DNA from: G11 sp947167445
GTDB taxonomy: Bacteria > Bacillota > Clostridia > Lachnospirales > Lachnospiraceae
Reading direction: 5' to 3'
Length of the DNA: 64,000 nt
NCBI GenBank assembly: GCA_947167445.1
Contig: CAMVID010000015.1
Span: 16,929 to 80,928, forward strand
Translations under genes and position numbers: made by a program
Part shown: positions 1 to 7,615 of the stretch, piece by piece
Numbering within the stretch: the stretch's first letter is position 1
How the letters are laid out: each line of letters begins with the position of its first letter
The notes under the pieces: model-generated
The model's input: only the letters and a program-made list of their open reading frames with translations
Database searches by the model: none
Told to the model about the DNA's origin: nothing

Positions 1-773
1 AATTCCGATCTGAGCAATCCTGCCCACCTTTGAAGGAAGGCAGAAGCCGTTGGTGGATAGACAGCAGATTAAATCGGGATATTTCTTCTTGACCAACGAG
101 AAGGTCTTAAGTGCCGCATCCGTGGCCAGTGTATCTCCGGGTCCTGCAATTCCCACAACCGATAACTCGGGGCAAAGTTCCCTGGCCTTTTCTATGGTTT
201 CAAGTGCCTCGTTGGGCTTAAGAACCAAAGAGCTGACTCCGGGTCTTATAAGGGATTTATCAAAGCGCCTGGTGCAGAACTTACACTGAATGTTACAGGA
301 GGGGCTTACGGGAAGATGGATTCTTCCTGCCGTCACATTGGCTCCGCCGCTCATGCATGGGTGCCTCTTTTGCAGCTTCTCGAAATTGGTGTTCTTCCTT
401 TTTTTGGGAAGCTCCGTGTATCTTTTGTCGATAAGTTTTACTTTCCCATACAGAATGTTTTCAACAACTGCCATTATGGGTCTGTCAATGTCTATGGGCT
501 GAATGTTTTTGCTCTCAAGAACCGCTCTTGCCCCGTTGCCGCTTAACTCTGCAAACACTGCGTGGCAATCCTCGATGGTTCCTGTCACCGCATCCATTCT
601 TTCATCATGGTGCTTGTGATCAAGGCAGGCTTTTTCAACTAACCTCACATCAACCCTTTCATAATCCTGAGTTTCAGTATTTATTTCGTATATATCAAAT
701 CGCTCCGCAGCTCCAAAGTGTCTGTCGACGTACTTTCCGTCGCTGGTAGCAAATGCTGCCCTGACTATCATTC
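1..773 (-). CDS. NifB-like radical SAM cofactor maturase with N-terminal NifX-like domain (partial, runs off left edge)
   Basis: The reading frame opens at an ATG at 773 and stays open to the window edge, giving 257 residues without a stop. The first ~115 residues (MIVRAAFATSDGKYVDRHFG...) have the NifX/NafY-type fold signature seen in dinitrogenase cofactor-binding proteins. From about residue 140 comes HPCMSGGANVTAGRIHLPVS followed by the radical SAM cysteine motif CNIQCKFC (CxxxCxxC), then the GPGDTLAT stretch, all typical of NifB. In nitrogenase systems NifB makes the Fe8S9C core of the active-site cluster from SAM and 4Fe-4S units. It lies 12 bp after the H gene and is the last visible gene of the D-K-H-B operon. 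The NifX-like part is N-terminal here, whereas in classical NifB it is C-terminal or absent. NifB assignment is firm; the exact product cluster is inferred. Confidence 0.9.
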
Positions 774-785
774 AAATCACCAACC

Positions 786-1628
786 TTAAATTGCGTAGCT
801 GTCCTTGATATTCTCCATAAGACCGAACTCGATAAGAATCTCCTCAAGTCTCTCCTGGGTCATGGGCTTGGGAATAACGAACTGTGTGTTGTTCTCAATG
901 GCCTCTGCCAGATGTCTGTACTCCCTTGCCTGAGGGTGCTCAGGATTGTGGTCGATAACGGTCTTTCTGTTAATCTCCGCTCTCTGAACCTCGTTGTCTC
1001 TGGGAACAAAGTAGATTAACTGGCTTCCCAGCTCCTTTGCGAAAGCATTCAAAAGGTCATGCTCTCTGTCTACGTTTCTGCTGTTGCAGATGATGCCCCC
1101 AAGTCTTACACCGCCCTGGTTGGCATATTTCTGAATACCTTTACAGATGTTGTTGGCTGCATATAAAGCCATCATCTCGCCTGAAGCAACTATGTAGATT
1201 TCTTTGGCTTTTCCCTCACGAATAGGCATTGCGAAACCGCCGCACACTACGTCGCCGAGAACGTCATAGAAAACATAATCCAAGTCATCTGTGTATGCTC
1301 CAAGATCCTCAAGCATACCGATGGATGTGATAATTCCTCTTCCGGCACATCCTACACCGGGTTCGGGACCGCCGGACTCTACACATCTGATTCCGCCGAA
1401 TCCTCTTTTCATAATGAGGTCCAAATCATCAACCTCACCCTCCTCACGAAGGGTATCAAGTACGGTCTTCTGTGCCAGACCGTTAAGAAGTAATCTTGTT
1501 GAATCCGCCTTGGGATCACATCCAACCACCATTACGTTCTTACCAAGCTCCGCAAGTCCTGCGGTAAGGTTCTGGGTGGTGGTGGATTTGCCGATTCCGC
1601 CTTTGCCATAAATTGCTATCTGTCTCAT
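786..1628 (-). CDS. NifH-like nitrogenase iron protein (ATP-dependent reductase component)
   Basis: A 280-residue protein matching the NifH family from end to end. It starts MRQIAIYGKGGIGKSTT (P-loop), carries the two cysteines that hold the subunit-bridging 4Fe-4S cluster (in GVGCAGRGI, which also includes the arginine modified by DraT in some nitrogenases, and in DVVCGGFAMPI), and has the switch-II motif YDVLGDV. It should be the homodimeric ATPase that passes electrons to the DK component. It sits between K (21 bp upstream) and the B gene (12 bp downstream). Sequence alone cannot separate a true nitrogenase NifH from that of methylthio-alkane reductase or other nitrogenase-like enzymes; the unusual D and K partners argue for the latter. 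Confidence 0.93.
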   Translation of the reverse strand: MRQIAIYGKGGIGKSTTTQNLTAGLAELGKNVMVVGCDPKADSTRLLLNGLAQKTVLDTLREEGEVDDLDLIMKRGFGGIRCVESGGPEPGVGCAGRGIITSIGMLEDLGAYTDDLDYVFYDVLGDVVCGGFAMPIREGKAKEIYIVASGEMMALYAANNICKGIQKYANQGGVRLGGIICNSRNVDREHDLLNAFAKELGSQLIYFVPRDNEVQRAEINRKTVIDHNPEHPQAREYRHLAEAIENNTQFVIPKPMTQERLEEILIEFGLMENIKDSYAI

Positions 1629-1649
1629 TTTTCTGTCTCCTCTACGTAT

Positions 1650-2981
1650 TTATCTGTATGTTGCCAAAACTCTGTCGTAAATGTCCTCGATGGCTCTTAA
1701 GCCACCTGCATATCCCGTGTATCCGCAGTTCATAATGAGTCTGTGCTGTACGGGAACGGAAATAATAAGAAGGTCTGCGTGAAGTTTGTCCGCCAGATTC
1801 TTATCCCAGGAGCTTCCAAGAATCAACAATCTCTTGTCCTCGTAATTCTTGGCGTCCTCTTCAAGACGCGCCTGGTTCTTGCCGGCATCCGGGTCGAACA
1901 CCACCTCCACCTGTCTCTTCTGAAGGATGGAAATGTTATCAAACTCTGCTCTTACGCTGTCCTGGAACTTCTCAGGAATATCGTCCACTATGTACTGAGG
2001 TCCCGGGATTATTCCAAGCTCATTAAGCAAGAACTTGGAAAAGCCCAAAGCGTAGGAACTGTCTGCTATGGTGTAGACTCTTCTGGGTATTCCGTATCTG
2101 AACTCCAACATGAAATCCGCCATTTTCTCAATGTGGGAGTAATACTTTGCTTCCTCTGCTTTTATGTAGTTTTCAACCTTTATCTCATCCAGGTGTGCGA
2201 ATTCTGCCACCTGTCGTAAGAATCTTGAAGTTTCGATGGCACCTATGGGAAGGTAGGGGAATTGGAGATAGGGCTGTCCGTATTTTACCTTCAGATGCTT
2301 TGCTATCTTTACACCCACCCAGGGGCCGATAACGATGTTAAACTGGGCAGTGGGAATGGTCTTCCACTCCTCCACGCCGTCTGATTCGTTACCGAAAAGG
2401 ATGTTGACCTTAAGGCCAATGTCTGTAAGAACCTTCTTTATACCCTCAAGGTTGCCGCTCCAATAAGGGTCCTGATAAGGTATGGAGGCAAAAACATTTA
2501 CAAGGCCCTCCACCTTTTCATCACTCTTTTTAAACTTGTCAACGTACTGGTCAACTATGGCGTTTACCAGCCTTTCATGGCTTGCGTAATTATTGCTTTT
2601 AAAACCGCCTTCCTCTACATAGACGATGGGTTTGTCCTCTGCCTGAAACTCTCCCGTTACCGCCGCTATGTCATCTCCTGTGATAGCTGCGGTACATCCT
2701 GTGAGAACCACGTATATGTCTCCGTCTATAACCTTGAAGGAGTTCTCGATTACGCTTCGTAACTTCTTCTCTCCTCCGAATACCACGTCCGCTTCCTCAG
2801 CGTTGGTACAGGGAGCCGTGGAGCCTCCCGCATATCCTTCGCCCTGGCCGATAAGTCTTGTTATCTGGCCCCCGCATCCGGGTCCTGAATGAAGGATTGG
2901 TACTCCTTTCTTTATTGCCACCACGCTTTGGCAGGATCCCAAAGCGCAGGTAAATCTCGGTTGTTCAATTGTTCCTGACAT
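1650..2981 (-). CDS. NifK-like subunit of a nitrogenase-like oxidoreductase
   Basis: A 443-residue oxidoreductase/nitrogenase component 1 protein. It is clearly shorter at the N-terminus than molybdenum-nitrogenase NifK (usually above 500 residues). Candidate P-cluster ligands are Cys12 or Cys17 (TCALGSC), Cys36 (HSGPGCGG) and Cys96 (LTGCTAAITGDDI), the last two matching the NifK positions closely. The C-terminal MNCGYTGYAGGLRAIEDIYD is the family's usual end. It starts only 1 bp after the D stop codon, so the two are translationally coupled and should form the D2K2 core. Group assignment within the nitrogenase-like family (methylthio-alkane reductase versus an unstudied relative) is inference. 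Confidence 0.9.
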   Translation of the reverse strand: MSGTIEQPRFTCALGSCQSVVAIKKGVPILHSGPGCGGQITRLIGQGEGYAGGSTAPCTNAEEADVVFGGEKKLRSVIENSFKVIDGDIYVVLTGCTAAITGDDIAAVTGEFQAEDKPIVYVEEGGFKSNNYASHERLVNAIVDQYVDKFKKSDEKVEGLVNVFASIPYQDPYWSGNLEGIKKVLTDIGLKVNILFGNESDGVEEWKTIPTAQFNIVIGPWVGVKIAKHLKVKYGQPYLQFPYLPIGAIETSRFLRQVAEFAHLDEIKVENYIKAEEAKYYSHIEKMADFMLEFRYGIPRRVYTIADSSYALGFSKFLLNELGIIPGPQYIVDDIPEKFQDSVRAEFDNISILQKRQVEVVFDPDAGKNQARLEEDAKNYEDKRLLILGSSWDKNLADKLHADLLIISVPVQHRLIMNCGYTGYAGGLRAIEDIYDRVLATYR

Positions 2982-2982
2982 C

Positions 2983-4476
2983 TTATGCTCCTTGTCTGCA
3001 ACCGCAACCGCCGCTGCCGCCGCCCTGGAAGTATCCGGGCTCCTGAGTCAGCCACCACTCGGTATAAGGGTTGGATGCATGTTTAGAAAAATTCTTGATA
3101 AATTCGATGGAATCCAGGGTCTCATCAATTCGTCTTGCATAGTTGAGAGCTCCCTTGTATCCGATACCGAATTGTTCGTCTCCGATAAGAAGAGTGGGAA
3201 TTCCAAGTTTGGCTCCCCAGAGGGTCATGCCTCCGTGTCTTGCCATTATGAAATCCGGTTTATTTCTTATAAGAGCGTTTACCAGTTCGCAGCTTTGCTT
3301 GTTGCAGACTCTGTAGTCCTTAACGTCTCCGTAGGTTGACACTGCATGAGCAAGCACATCCATGTTTCTGTCCCCGCTGTCGTAGATGGGGTCGTGGTGG
3401 AAAACGCTTGCTCCCACAACATCAAAGCCAAGTTCACGAAGGAGGTGGATCAGGGCCTGACCATGAGCCGCTCCCGCCGTAACGTAGGCTCTCTTGCCCT
3501 TAAATTTTTCCTTCAGTTTATCTATCTCGGGGACGTATTTCTCATGTCCCTCTTTAATCAACTGTTCCGCCACATCCTCTTTCCCGAGTACCTTACCGAG
3601 AGCTCTAAGCCAGCCGTCCGTTCCGTCGATACCATAGGCCGGCGGGGCGGTAATCTCAGGAACTCCATATAGCTGGCTCAGACCTGCTCCCATGTACGTA
3701 GAAAGCGATGGACAGATATGTATAGTGGCCGCTGCTTCAGAACAATGCTCCAGCTCCTCGATGGAGGCAAAGGGCATTATGTATTGGGCTTCATATCCGA
3801 ATTTCTCGAAGATTTCATCGAATACGTGACTGCCCCAGAAATTAACTACATTTATTTTGTTGGTTTTCTTTGTGGGTGGCTTAACGATTCCTCTAAGCAC
3901 TGTGTGGTAGGCCGCGTCGAAGCCTGTGGTCCAGACCTTTGATCTGAATCCTTCGCAGGAACAGGTCACAACGGGGATTCCCAGTTCCTTTGATGCCTTC
4001 TCAACCACCGATTCAATATCTTCACCGATGATTCCCGAGGCACAGGAGGTGGTTACGAAGATTGCTTTGGGTTTTACCCTCTCATATGCCACATGGATTG
4101 TTTCCTCCAGTTTCTTTGTGGCTCCGAATACCGTATCCTTCTCCTGAATGTTTGTGGAGAAATATCTTCCGATGTCCTCAGGCAGGTCTCTCTTCTCCTG
4201 CTCAACTCTGTATGTGAAGTTAAAATCCGAAAATTCTCCGGCGCACCCTATGGGGGCGTGATTTATAACCGCCACATCCTTTATCATGGACAGCTGGCAG
4301 AAAGCCTGCTGTGCGTTACATCCAAGGCACTGGGAGAACTTTCTCTTGGCATCCTTTAGATTTCCTTCTTCCGATCTTTGTACTATTTCTGAGGCCGAAC
4401 CTGTAAAGGCATTTATGGTTCCAAGCCTCTTCTCCCTTATTACCACGTTGGGTTCATCTATGTTTATTACGGACAT
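2983..4476 (-). CDS. NifD-like catalytic subunit of a nitrogenase-like oxidoreductase
   Basis: A 497-residue component 1 alpha-type subunit. P-cluster cysteines are visible at 50 or 53 (SQCLGC), 78 (NHAPIGCAG) and 145 (TTSCASGIIGEDI). Cys255 in IHICPSLSTYMG aligns with the nitrogenase cofactor ligand alpha-Cys275. The stretch CEGFRSKVWTTGFD (174-187) aligns with nitrogenase CEGFRGVSQSLGHH, placing Trp at the alpha-Gln191 and Phe at the alpha-His195 position. The region around IPTLLIGDEQFG has no residue matching alpha-His442. These substitutions are hard to reconcile with N2 reduction. The C-terminus ends in a glycine-rich GGGSGGCGC tail, an odd extra cysteine pair. First gene of the operon, after a good AGGAGG site. 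Likely substrate methylthio-alkanes or another small molecule (inference). Confidence 0.9.
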   Translation of the reverse strand: MSVINIDEPNVVIREKRLGTINAFTGSASEIVQRSEEGNLKDAKRKFSQCLGCNAQQAFCQLSMIKDVAVINHAPIGCAGEFSDFNFTYRVEQEKRDLPEDIGRYFSTNIQEKDTVFGATKKLEETIHVAYERVKPKAIFVTTSCASGIIGEDIESVVEKASKELGIPVVTCSCEGFRSKVWTTGFDAAYHTVLRGIVKPPTKKTNKINVVNFWGSHVFDEIFEKFGYEAQYIMPFASIEELEHCSEAAATIHICPSLSTYMGAGLSQLYGVPEITAPPAYGIDGTDGWLRALGKVLGKEDVAEQLIKEGHEKYVPEIDKLKEKFKGKRAYVTAGAAHGQALIHLLRELGFDVVGASVFHHDPIYDSGDRNMDVLAHAVSTYGDVKDYRVCNKQSCELVNALIRNKPDFIMARHGGMTLWGAKLGIPTLLIGDEQFGIGYKGALNYARRIDETLDSIEFIKNFSKHASNPYTEWWLTQEPGYFQGGGSGGCGCRQGA

Positions 4477-4518
4477 CGCTTTCCTCCTGTTTTGTTCCCG
4501 TCGGTTTAATTAAGTGTG

Positions 4519-4549
4519 ATTATATAGACTATTGCGGCGCCTGTATAAT
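4519..4549 (-). promoter_or_regulatory. Promoter of the nitrogenase-like operon with a LysR-type box over the -35
   Basis: On the minus strand a perfect TATAAT (4519-4524) lies 17 bp from TATACA (4542-4547), a weak -35. The sequence 4531-4549 reads ATT-N11-ATAAT on the plus strand, fitting the T-N11-A half-palindrome bound by LysR-type regulators, and it overlaps the -35. Together with the lysR-type gene immediately upstream this suggests activator-dependent transcription. The operator role is inference. Confidence 0.55.
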
Positions 4550-4561
4550 ACCTACTTTTTA

Positions 4562-5479
4562 TCAAGGGTTATAGTTTTTGACTAAGATATCGATGTACTT
4601 CTTTCCGATGTCACTTATGATCTCGTTCTTCCTTGATATGTAGCCAATGGTCATGGTTTCATCTGACTTAAGCTTCAGATTGCAGTAGTCATCACCGTTT
4701 AGATCATCGACGATGATCCCCGAGCAAAGGGTGTAGCCGTGAAGTCCCTTTATAAGGTTAAGCATGGTGGCTCTGTCCGAAACCTTGATGGAATTCTCAT
4801 AGTCTCTGGTACTTAGGACCTCCTCGGCATAATAGGTTGAGTTAAACTCTCCCTGGTCGAAACGGAAACACAGGTAATCCTTAAGTTCATCAAGGCTTAC
4901 CTCCTCTCCGGTCTTAAGCTTCTCCTTTGCCAGGGGATTATCCTTTGCCATGAAGGCATATATCCCGCTGTCAAAAAGAGGGGTGAACTTCACCCCGGTC
5001 TCTCCAAAGACCTTCTGCATGACTCTCCTGTTGTAATCATTCACATATACAATTCCAATCTCGCTCTTCCTGTTTCGGACATTCTCCAAAACGTTGTGGG
5101 TCATGGTTTCCTTGATCTCATATTCATAATCATCGCAGCCGTACTCATTAACAAGCTCAATGAAGGCATCTACGGCAAAGGTATAGTGTTGGGTGGAAAC
5201 ACCGAAATGGTGCTTCTTTAATTTTTTGGATATGAATTTGGCATCCAGAATGTCATACTGCTCCACCACTGATTTGGCATAGCCTATGAATTCCTCCCCC
5301 TTAACCGTAAGGGTTACGCCGTTTTTGGATCTGATGAAAACGTCGAAGCCAAGCTCAGTCTCCAAAGAGCGTATGGCCCCTGTAAGGCTTGGCTGAGAAA
5401 TGAAGAGTTTCTTGGCCGCATCGTTCATTGAATTCTCCTTTGACACGGCAATGGCATAGTAAAGCTGATTTAAGGTCAT
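4562..5479 (-). CDS. LysR-type transcriptional regulator
   Basis: The N-terminal winged helix is typical: MTLNQLYYAIAVSKENSMND, then ISQPSLTGAIRSLETELG, followed by a substrate-binding-like effector domain, 305 residues in all. The frame is open further upstream, but that part runs through a terminator hairpin, and an AAAGGAG site sits correctly before the ATG at 5479, so I chose that start. It ends about 85 bp before the D gene and is transcribed in the same direction. The arrangement suggests a dedicated activator of the nitrogenase-like operon. In Rhodospirillum rubrum the related sulfur-salvage genes are also controlled by a dedicated regulator. The effector is unknown; an intermediate of Cys or Met metabolism would fit the leader upstream. 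Confidence 0.9.
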   Translation of the reverse strand: MTLNQLYYAIAVSKENSMNDAAKKLFISQPSLTGAIRSLETELGFDVFIRSKNGVTLTVKGEEFIGYAKSVVEQYDILDAKFISKKLKKHHFGVSTQHYTFAVDAFIELVNEYGCDDYEYEIKETMTHNVLENVRNRKSEIGIVYVNDYNRRVMQKVFGETGVKFTPLFDSGIYAFMAKDNPLAKEKLKTGEEVSLDELKDYLCFRFDQGEFNSTYYAEEVLSTRDYENSIKVSDRATMLNLIKGLHGYTLCSGIIVDDLNGDDYCNLKLKSDETMTIGYISRKNEIISDIGKKYIDILVKNYNP

Positions 5480-5499
5480 GATGATACTCCTTTTTTCAA

Positions 5500-5532
5500 T
5501 AAAAAAGCCCGGGGCTTTTAAAGCTCCGGGCT
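5500..5532 (-). terminator. Intrinsic terminator in the LysR leader (attenuator)
   Basis: A 13-bp stem with one mismatch (arms AGCCCGGAGCTTT and AAAGCCCCGGGCT on the minus strand) is followed by six T residues. It lies between the leader peptide stop (5570) and the LysR ribosome binding site, so it would end transcription before the regulator gene. Its 5' arm contains GCCCGG, complementary to CCGGGC at 5625-5630 in codons 20-22 of the leader peptide, giving a possible antiterminator. Confidence 0.8.
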
Positions 5533-5569
5533 CATGTTCTGGGTTCATTTGCTTGTCTGGTTCATTCAA

Positions 5570-5689
5570 CTATAGGACTTTAGAGTACAACAAAATAACG
5601 TCGAAGGAACCGGCTCCAGAATCTGCCCGGTAATTAGCCATTCGACAACACATGCACATATCAAATTTACATGAACAAAGTTGATACAT
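5570..5689 (-). CDS. Cys/Met-rich leader peptide (39 aa) upstream of the LysR gene
   Basis: A 40-codon frame opens at ATG 5689 with GGAG seven bases upstream and ends at TAG 5570. The peptide begins MYQLCSCKFDMCMCCRM: Met at 1, 11, 13, 17 and Cys at 5, 7, 12, 14, 15, so nine of the first 17 residues carry sulfur. It sits just after a near-consensus promoter and before an intrinsic terminator. This is the architecture of a ribosome-stalling attenuator (as in the trp and his leaders), here sensing charged tRNA-Cys and perhaps tRNA-Met. Stalling in codons 5-15 would leave codons 20-22 free to pair with the terminator arm and allow read-through into the LysR gene. Function is inferred; no homolog is recalled. 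Confidence 0.7.
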   Translation of the reverse strand: MYQLCSCKFDMCMCCRMANYRADSGAGSFDVILLYSKVL

Positions 5690-5724
5690 CTCTAATCTCC
5701 GTTAAATGATTATCAGTTTGTGGT

Positions 5725-5753
5725 AGAATATCACCATTTACCTACTATGTCAA
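5725..5753 (-). promoter_or_regulatory. Promoter for the leader peptide and LysR gene
   Basis: Minus-strand TTGACA (5748-5753), 17 bp spacer, TATTCT (5725-5730). Transcription would start near 5718, about 30 bases before the leader peptide ATG. Confidence 0.8.
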
Positions 5754-5777
5754 TAGTATAATTCAAGATACACTAAT

Positions 5778-7604
5778 CTATTTGACCTCATCAAGGTCCA
5801 GAACCTCGAATCCCTCAGCCTTACCTTTAAGCTTAATCGTAGCTCCAAGGGAGGTGTAGGTGATTCTGTCTCCAAGCTCATCCGCAACTGCACGGCTGAT
5901 GTAAACCTTGCCGCCGGGAGCATTGGCCTCAAGTCTTGCCGCGGTGTTAACCGTATCGCCGATTGCCGTGTAGTCCATGTGCTTCTCAGCGCCCATGTTT
6001 CCAACAACCGCAGGTCCGAAGTTAACACCTACACCAACCCGAAGTTCCTCGCCGATTTCAGCCTTAAGTTCATCTGAAACTCTGGCTGCTCCCTCAACGA
6101 TTTCTTTCGCAGTCTTCACCGCATTGTAAACCGCATCTTCCTGAGCTAAAGGTGCACCCCAGAAGGCCATCATTGCATCGCCAACGAACTTATCAAGGGT
6201 TCCCTTGTTTCTCTCAACGCAGTCGCTGGCCATGGTCAGGTACTTGTTAAGGATGAAGACTACCTTCTCAGGCGTAAGTCTTTCTGACATTGTGGTAAAA
6301 CCACGAACATCTACGAAAAGCACTGCAATATCACATGTCTTGCCGCCGAGAGAAAGGTTCTCAATTCCCTCTTTCAGAATCTCAGTAACAATCTCAGGCG
6401 CCACGTAGCGCTCGAAAGTCTTGGTAACGCGCCTCTTCTCGATAACCGAACGCACGTAGTTAATGACAATGGACACGATGTAGAGCACAAGGACTCCCAC
6501 AGGAATCCACAAAGGGTGCAACACATGGCCCACCCCATTAATCTTCTTATTGTAAAAAACGAAGCTTGCTCCAATATACGCCCCGATTATACCAACCGTA
6601 ATGGCGGTAGATGCTTTCATCTTAACCTTCTGGAAAAGGAAGAAGGCTATGAAGCATATGATAAACAAAGCTATTGCCTGAGGTGTGTTGTTAATCTCAG
6701 TCTTGTAAGCTCCGTCAAGAATTGCCTGAGTAACGTTGGCCTGATACTCGACACCGTACATCTGCTTTGCATGATCCACGGGAGTAAAATATGCGTCCTG
6801 CAAGCCTATGGTGTAAGGGCCGATATAGACGATTTTGCCTTCAAATTCATCAGGTGAAATATCGCCGTTAATGAGGTCCACAATGGAGTAGCCGTCATCA
6901 AATCCCCCGGGAAGAGCCGAGAAGGAAACATAGTAGTGACCTTCAGCATCTGTGGGAGGCTCCTCGATGGTCATTCCGTTAGCTTTGGCATAGGCCCTTG
7001 CAGCCTCAAAAGCCATGGAGTAGACCTTCCCACCCTCAGGCTCCACGTAAAGCAGAGCATGACGAAGAATGCCGTCGGTATCATACATGGCATTGATGTG
7101 GCCCTGAGTAGAGGCTTCCCTTAAGGCATCGAAGGGCTCCTCGTAATCAAAGATGGCGTTATAGTCATACCTTAAATTACCGTCATCGCCCATGACAGCC
7201 TTGGTTCCTATGTTGGCATGAGTTGCGGTGATTACGCAGCCAAGCTCCTTTGCCGCTGCCGCCAGCCTGTCATCCTTCTCTTTCTCGGTTTCACCCACAT
7301 AGAGAGCATCGATGGCAACCGCCGCAGGACGGGCATCAGAATCCACTGCCAGTTTTTCAAGGGCCTTAGCCATTACGTCTCGGCCCCATGTGTTGTAAGG
7401 GCCCAGCTCATCGATGGCTCGGTCATCAATCTCTATCAGTATTATTTCGCCATCCAAGGCTTTCGGTCCCTGATACCAGGCATCAAGGGCTCTGGTATCA
7501 AGGCTTTTCAGTACTCCTGCGCCTGCGATAAGGCAAGTTACCACTAGGGCCGCGAGGAGGGAATATAAAAGTTGTTTTAAGGTTTTGTTTTTCATGATTG
7601 TCAT
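5778..7604 (-). CDS. CHASE2-domain class III adenylate/guanylate cyclase
   Basis: 608 residues. An N-terminal transmembrane segment (about 10-30) is followed by an extracytoplasmic CHASE2 sensor (about 35-295, with LDTRALDAWYQG and ILIEIDDRAIDELG), two or three more membrane helices (about 305-385) and a cytoplasmic class III cyclase domain (about 410-590). Both metal-binding Asp are present (FVDVRGFTTMSERL and KFVGDAMMAFW), and the base-recognition pair looks like Lys (in KFVGD) with Asp (in DYTAIGDTVNTAARLE), which favours ATP and hence cAMP. AAGGAAATCAT before the ATG supports the start. Last gene of a five-gene operon with FecR proteins, an HD-GYP protein and a metallo-hydrolase. Class III cyclases are uncommon in this bacterial group, and no cAMP receptor is visible in the window. 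Confidence 0.93.
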   Translation of the reverse strand: MTIMKNKTLKQLLYSLLAALVVTCLIAGAGVLKSLDTRALDAWYQGPKALDGEIILIEIDDRAIDELGPYNTWGRDVMAKALEKLAVDSDARPAAVAIDALYVGETEKEKDDRLAAAAKELGCVITATHANIGTKAVMGDDGNLRYDYNAIFDYEEPFDALREASTQGHINAMYDTDGILRHALLYVEPEGGKVYSMAFEAARAYAKANGMTIEEPPTDAEGHYYVSFSALPGGFDDGYSIVDLINGDISPDEFEGKIVYIGPYTIGLQDAYFTPVDHAKQMYGVEYQANVTQAILDGAYKTEINNTPQAIALFIICFIAFFLFQKVKMKASTAITVGIIGAYIGASFVFYNKKINGVGHVLHPLWIPVGVLVLYIVSIVINYVRSVIEKRRVTKTFERYVAPEIVTEILKEGIENLSLGGKTCDIAVLFVDVRGFTTMSERLTPEKVVFILNKYLTMASDCVERNKGTLDKFVGDAMMAFWGAPLAQEDAVYNAVKTAKEIVEGAARVSDELKAEIGEELRVGVGVNFGPAVVGNMGAEKHMDYTAIGDTVNTAARLEANAPGGKVYISRAVADELGDRITYTSLGATIKLKGKAEGFEVLDLDEVK

Positions 7605-7615
7605 ATGATTTCCTT

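Noticed and set aside
786..4476. True molybdenum nitrogenase
   Set aside because: The D subunit lacks the alpha-Gln191, alpha-His195 and alpha-His442 equivalents, and no nifE, nifN or nifV is visible, although part of the operon lies outside the window.
5480..5569. Longer LysR start at 5569
   Set aside because: The extension translates a terminator hairpin, and the ATG at 5479 has the better binding site.
5570..5720. Riboswitch (SAM or molybdenum cofactor type) before the LysR gene
   Set aside because: No conserved core of these classes could be made out, and the segment is fully occupied by a well-initiated Cys/Met-rich ORF plus terminator.
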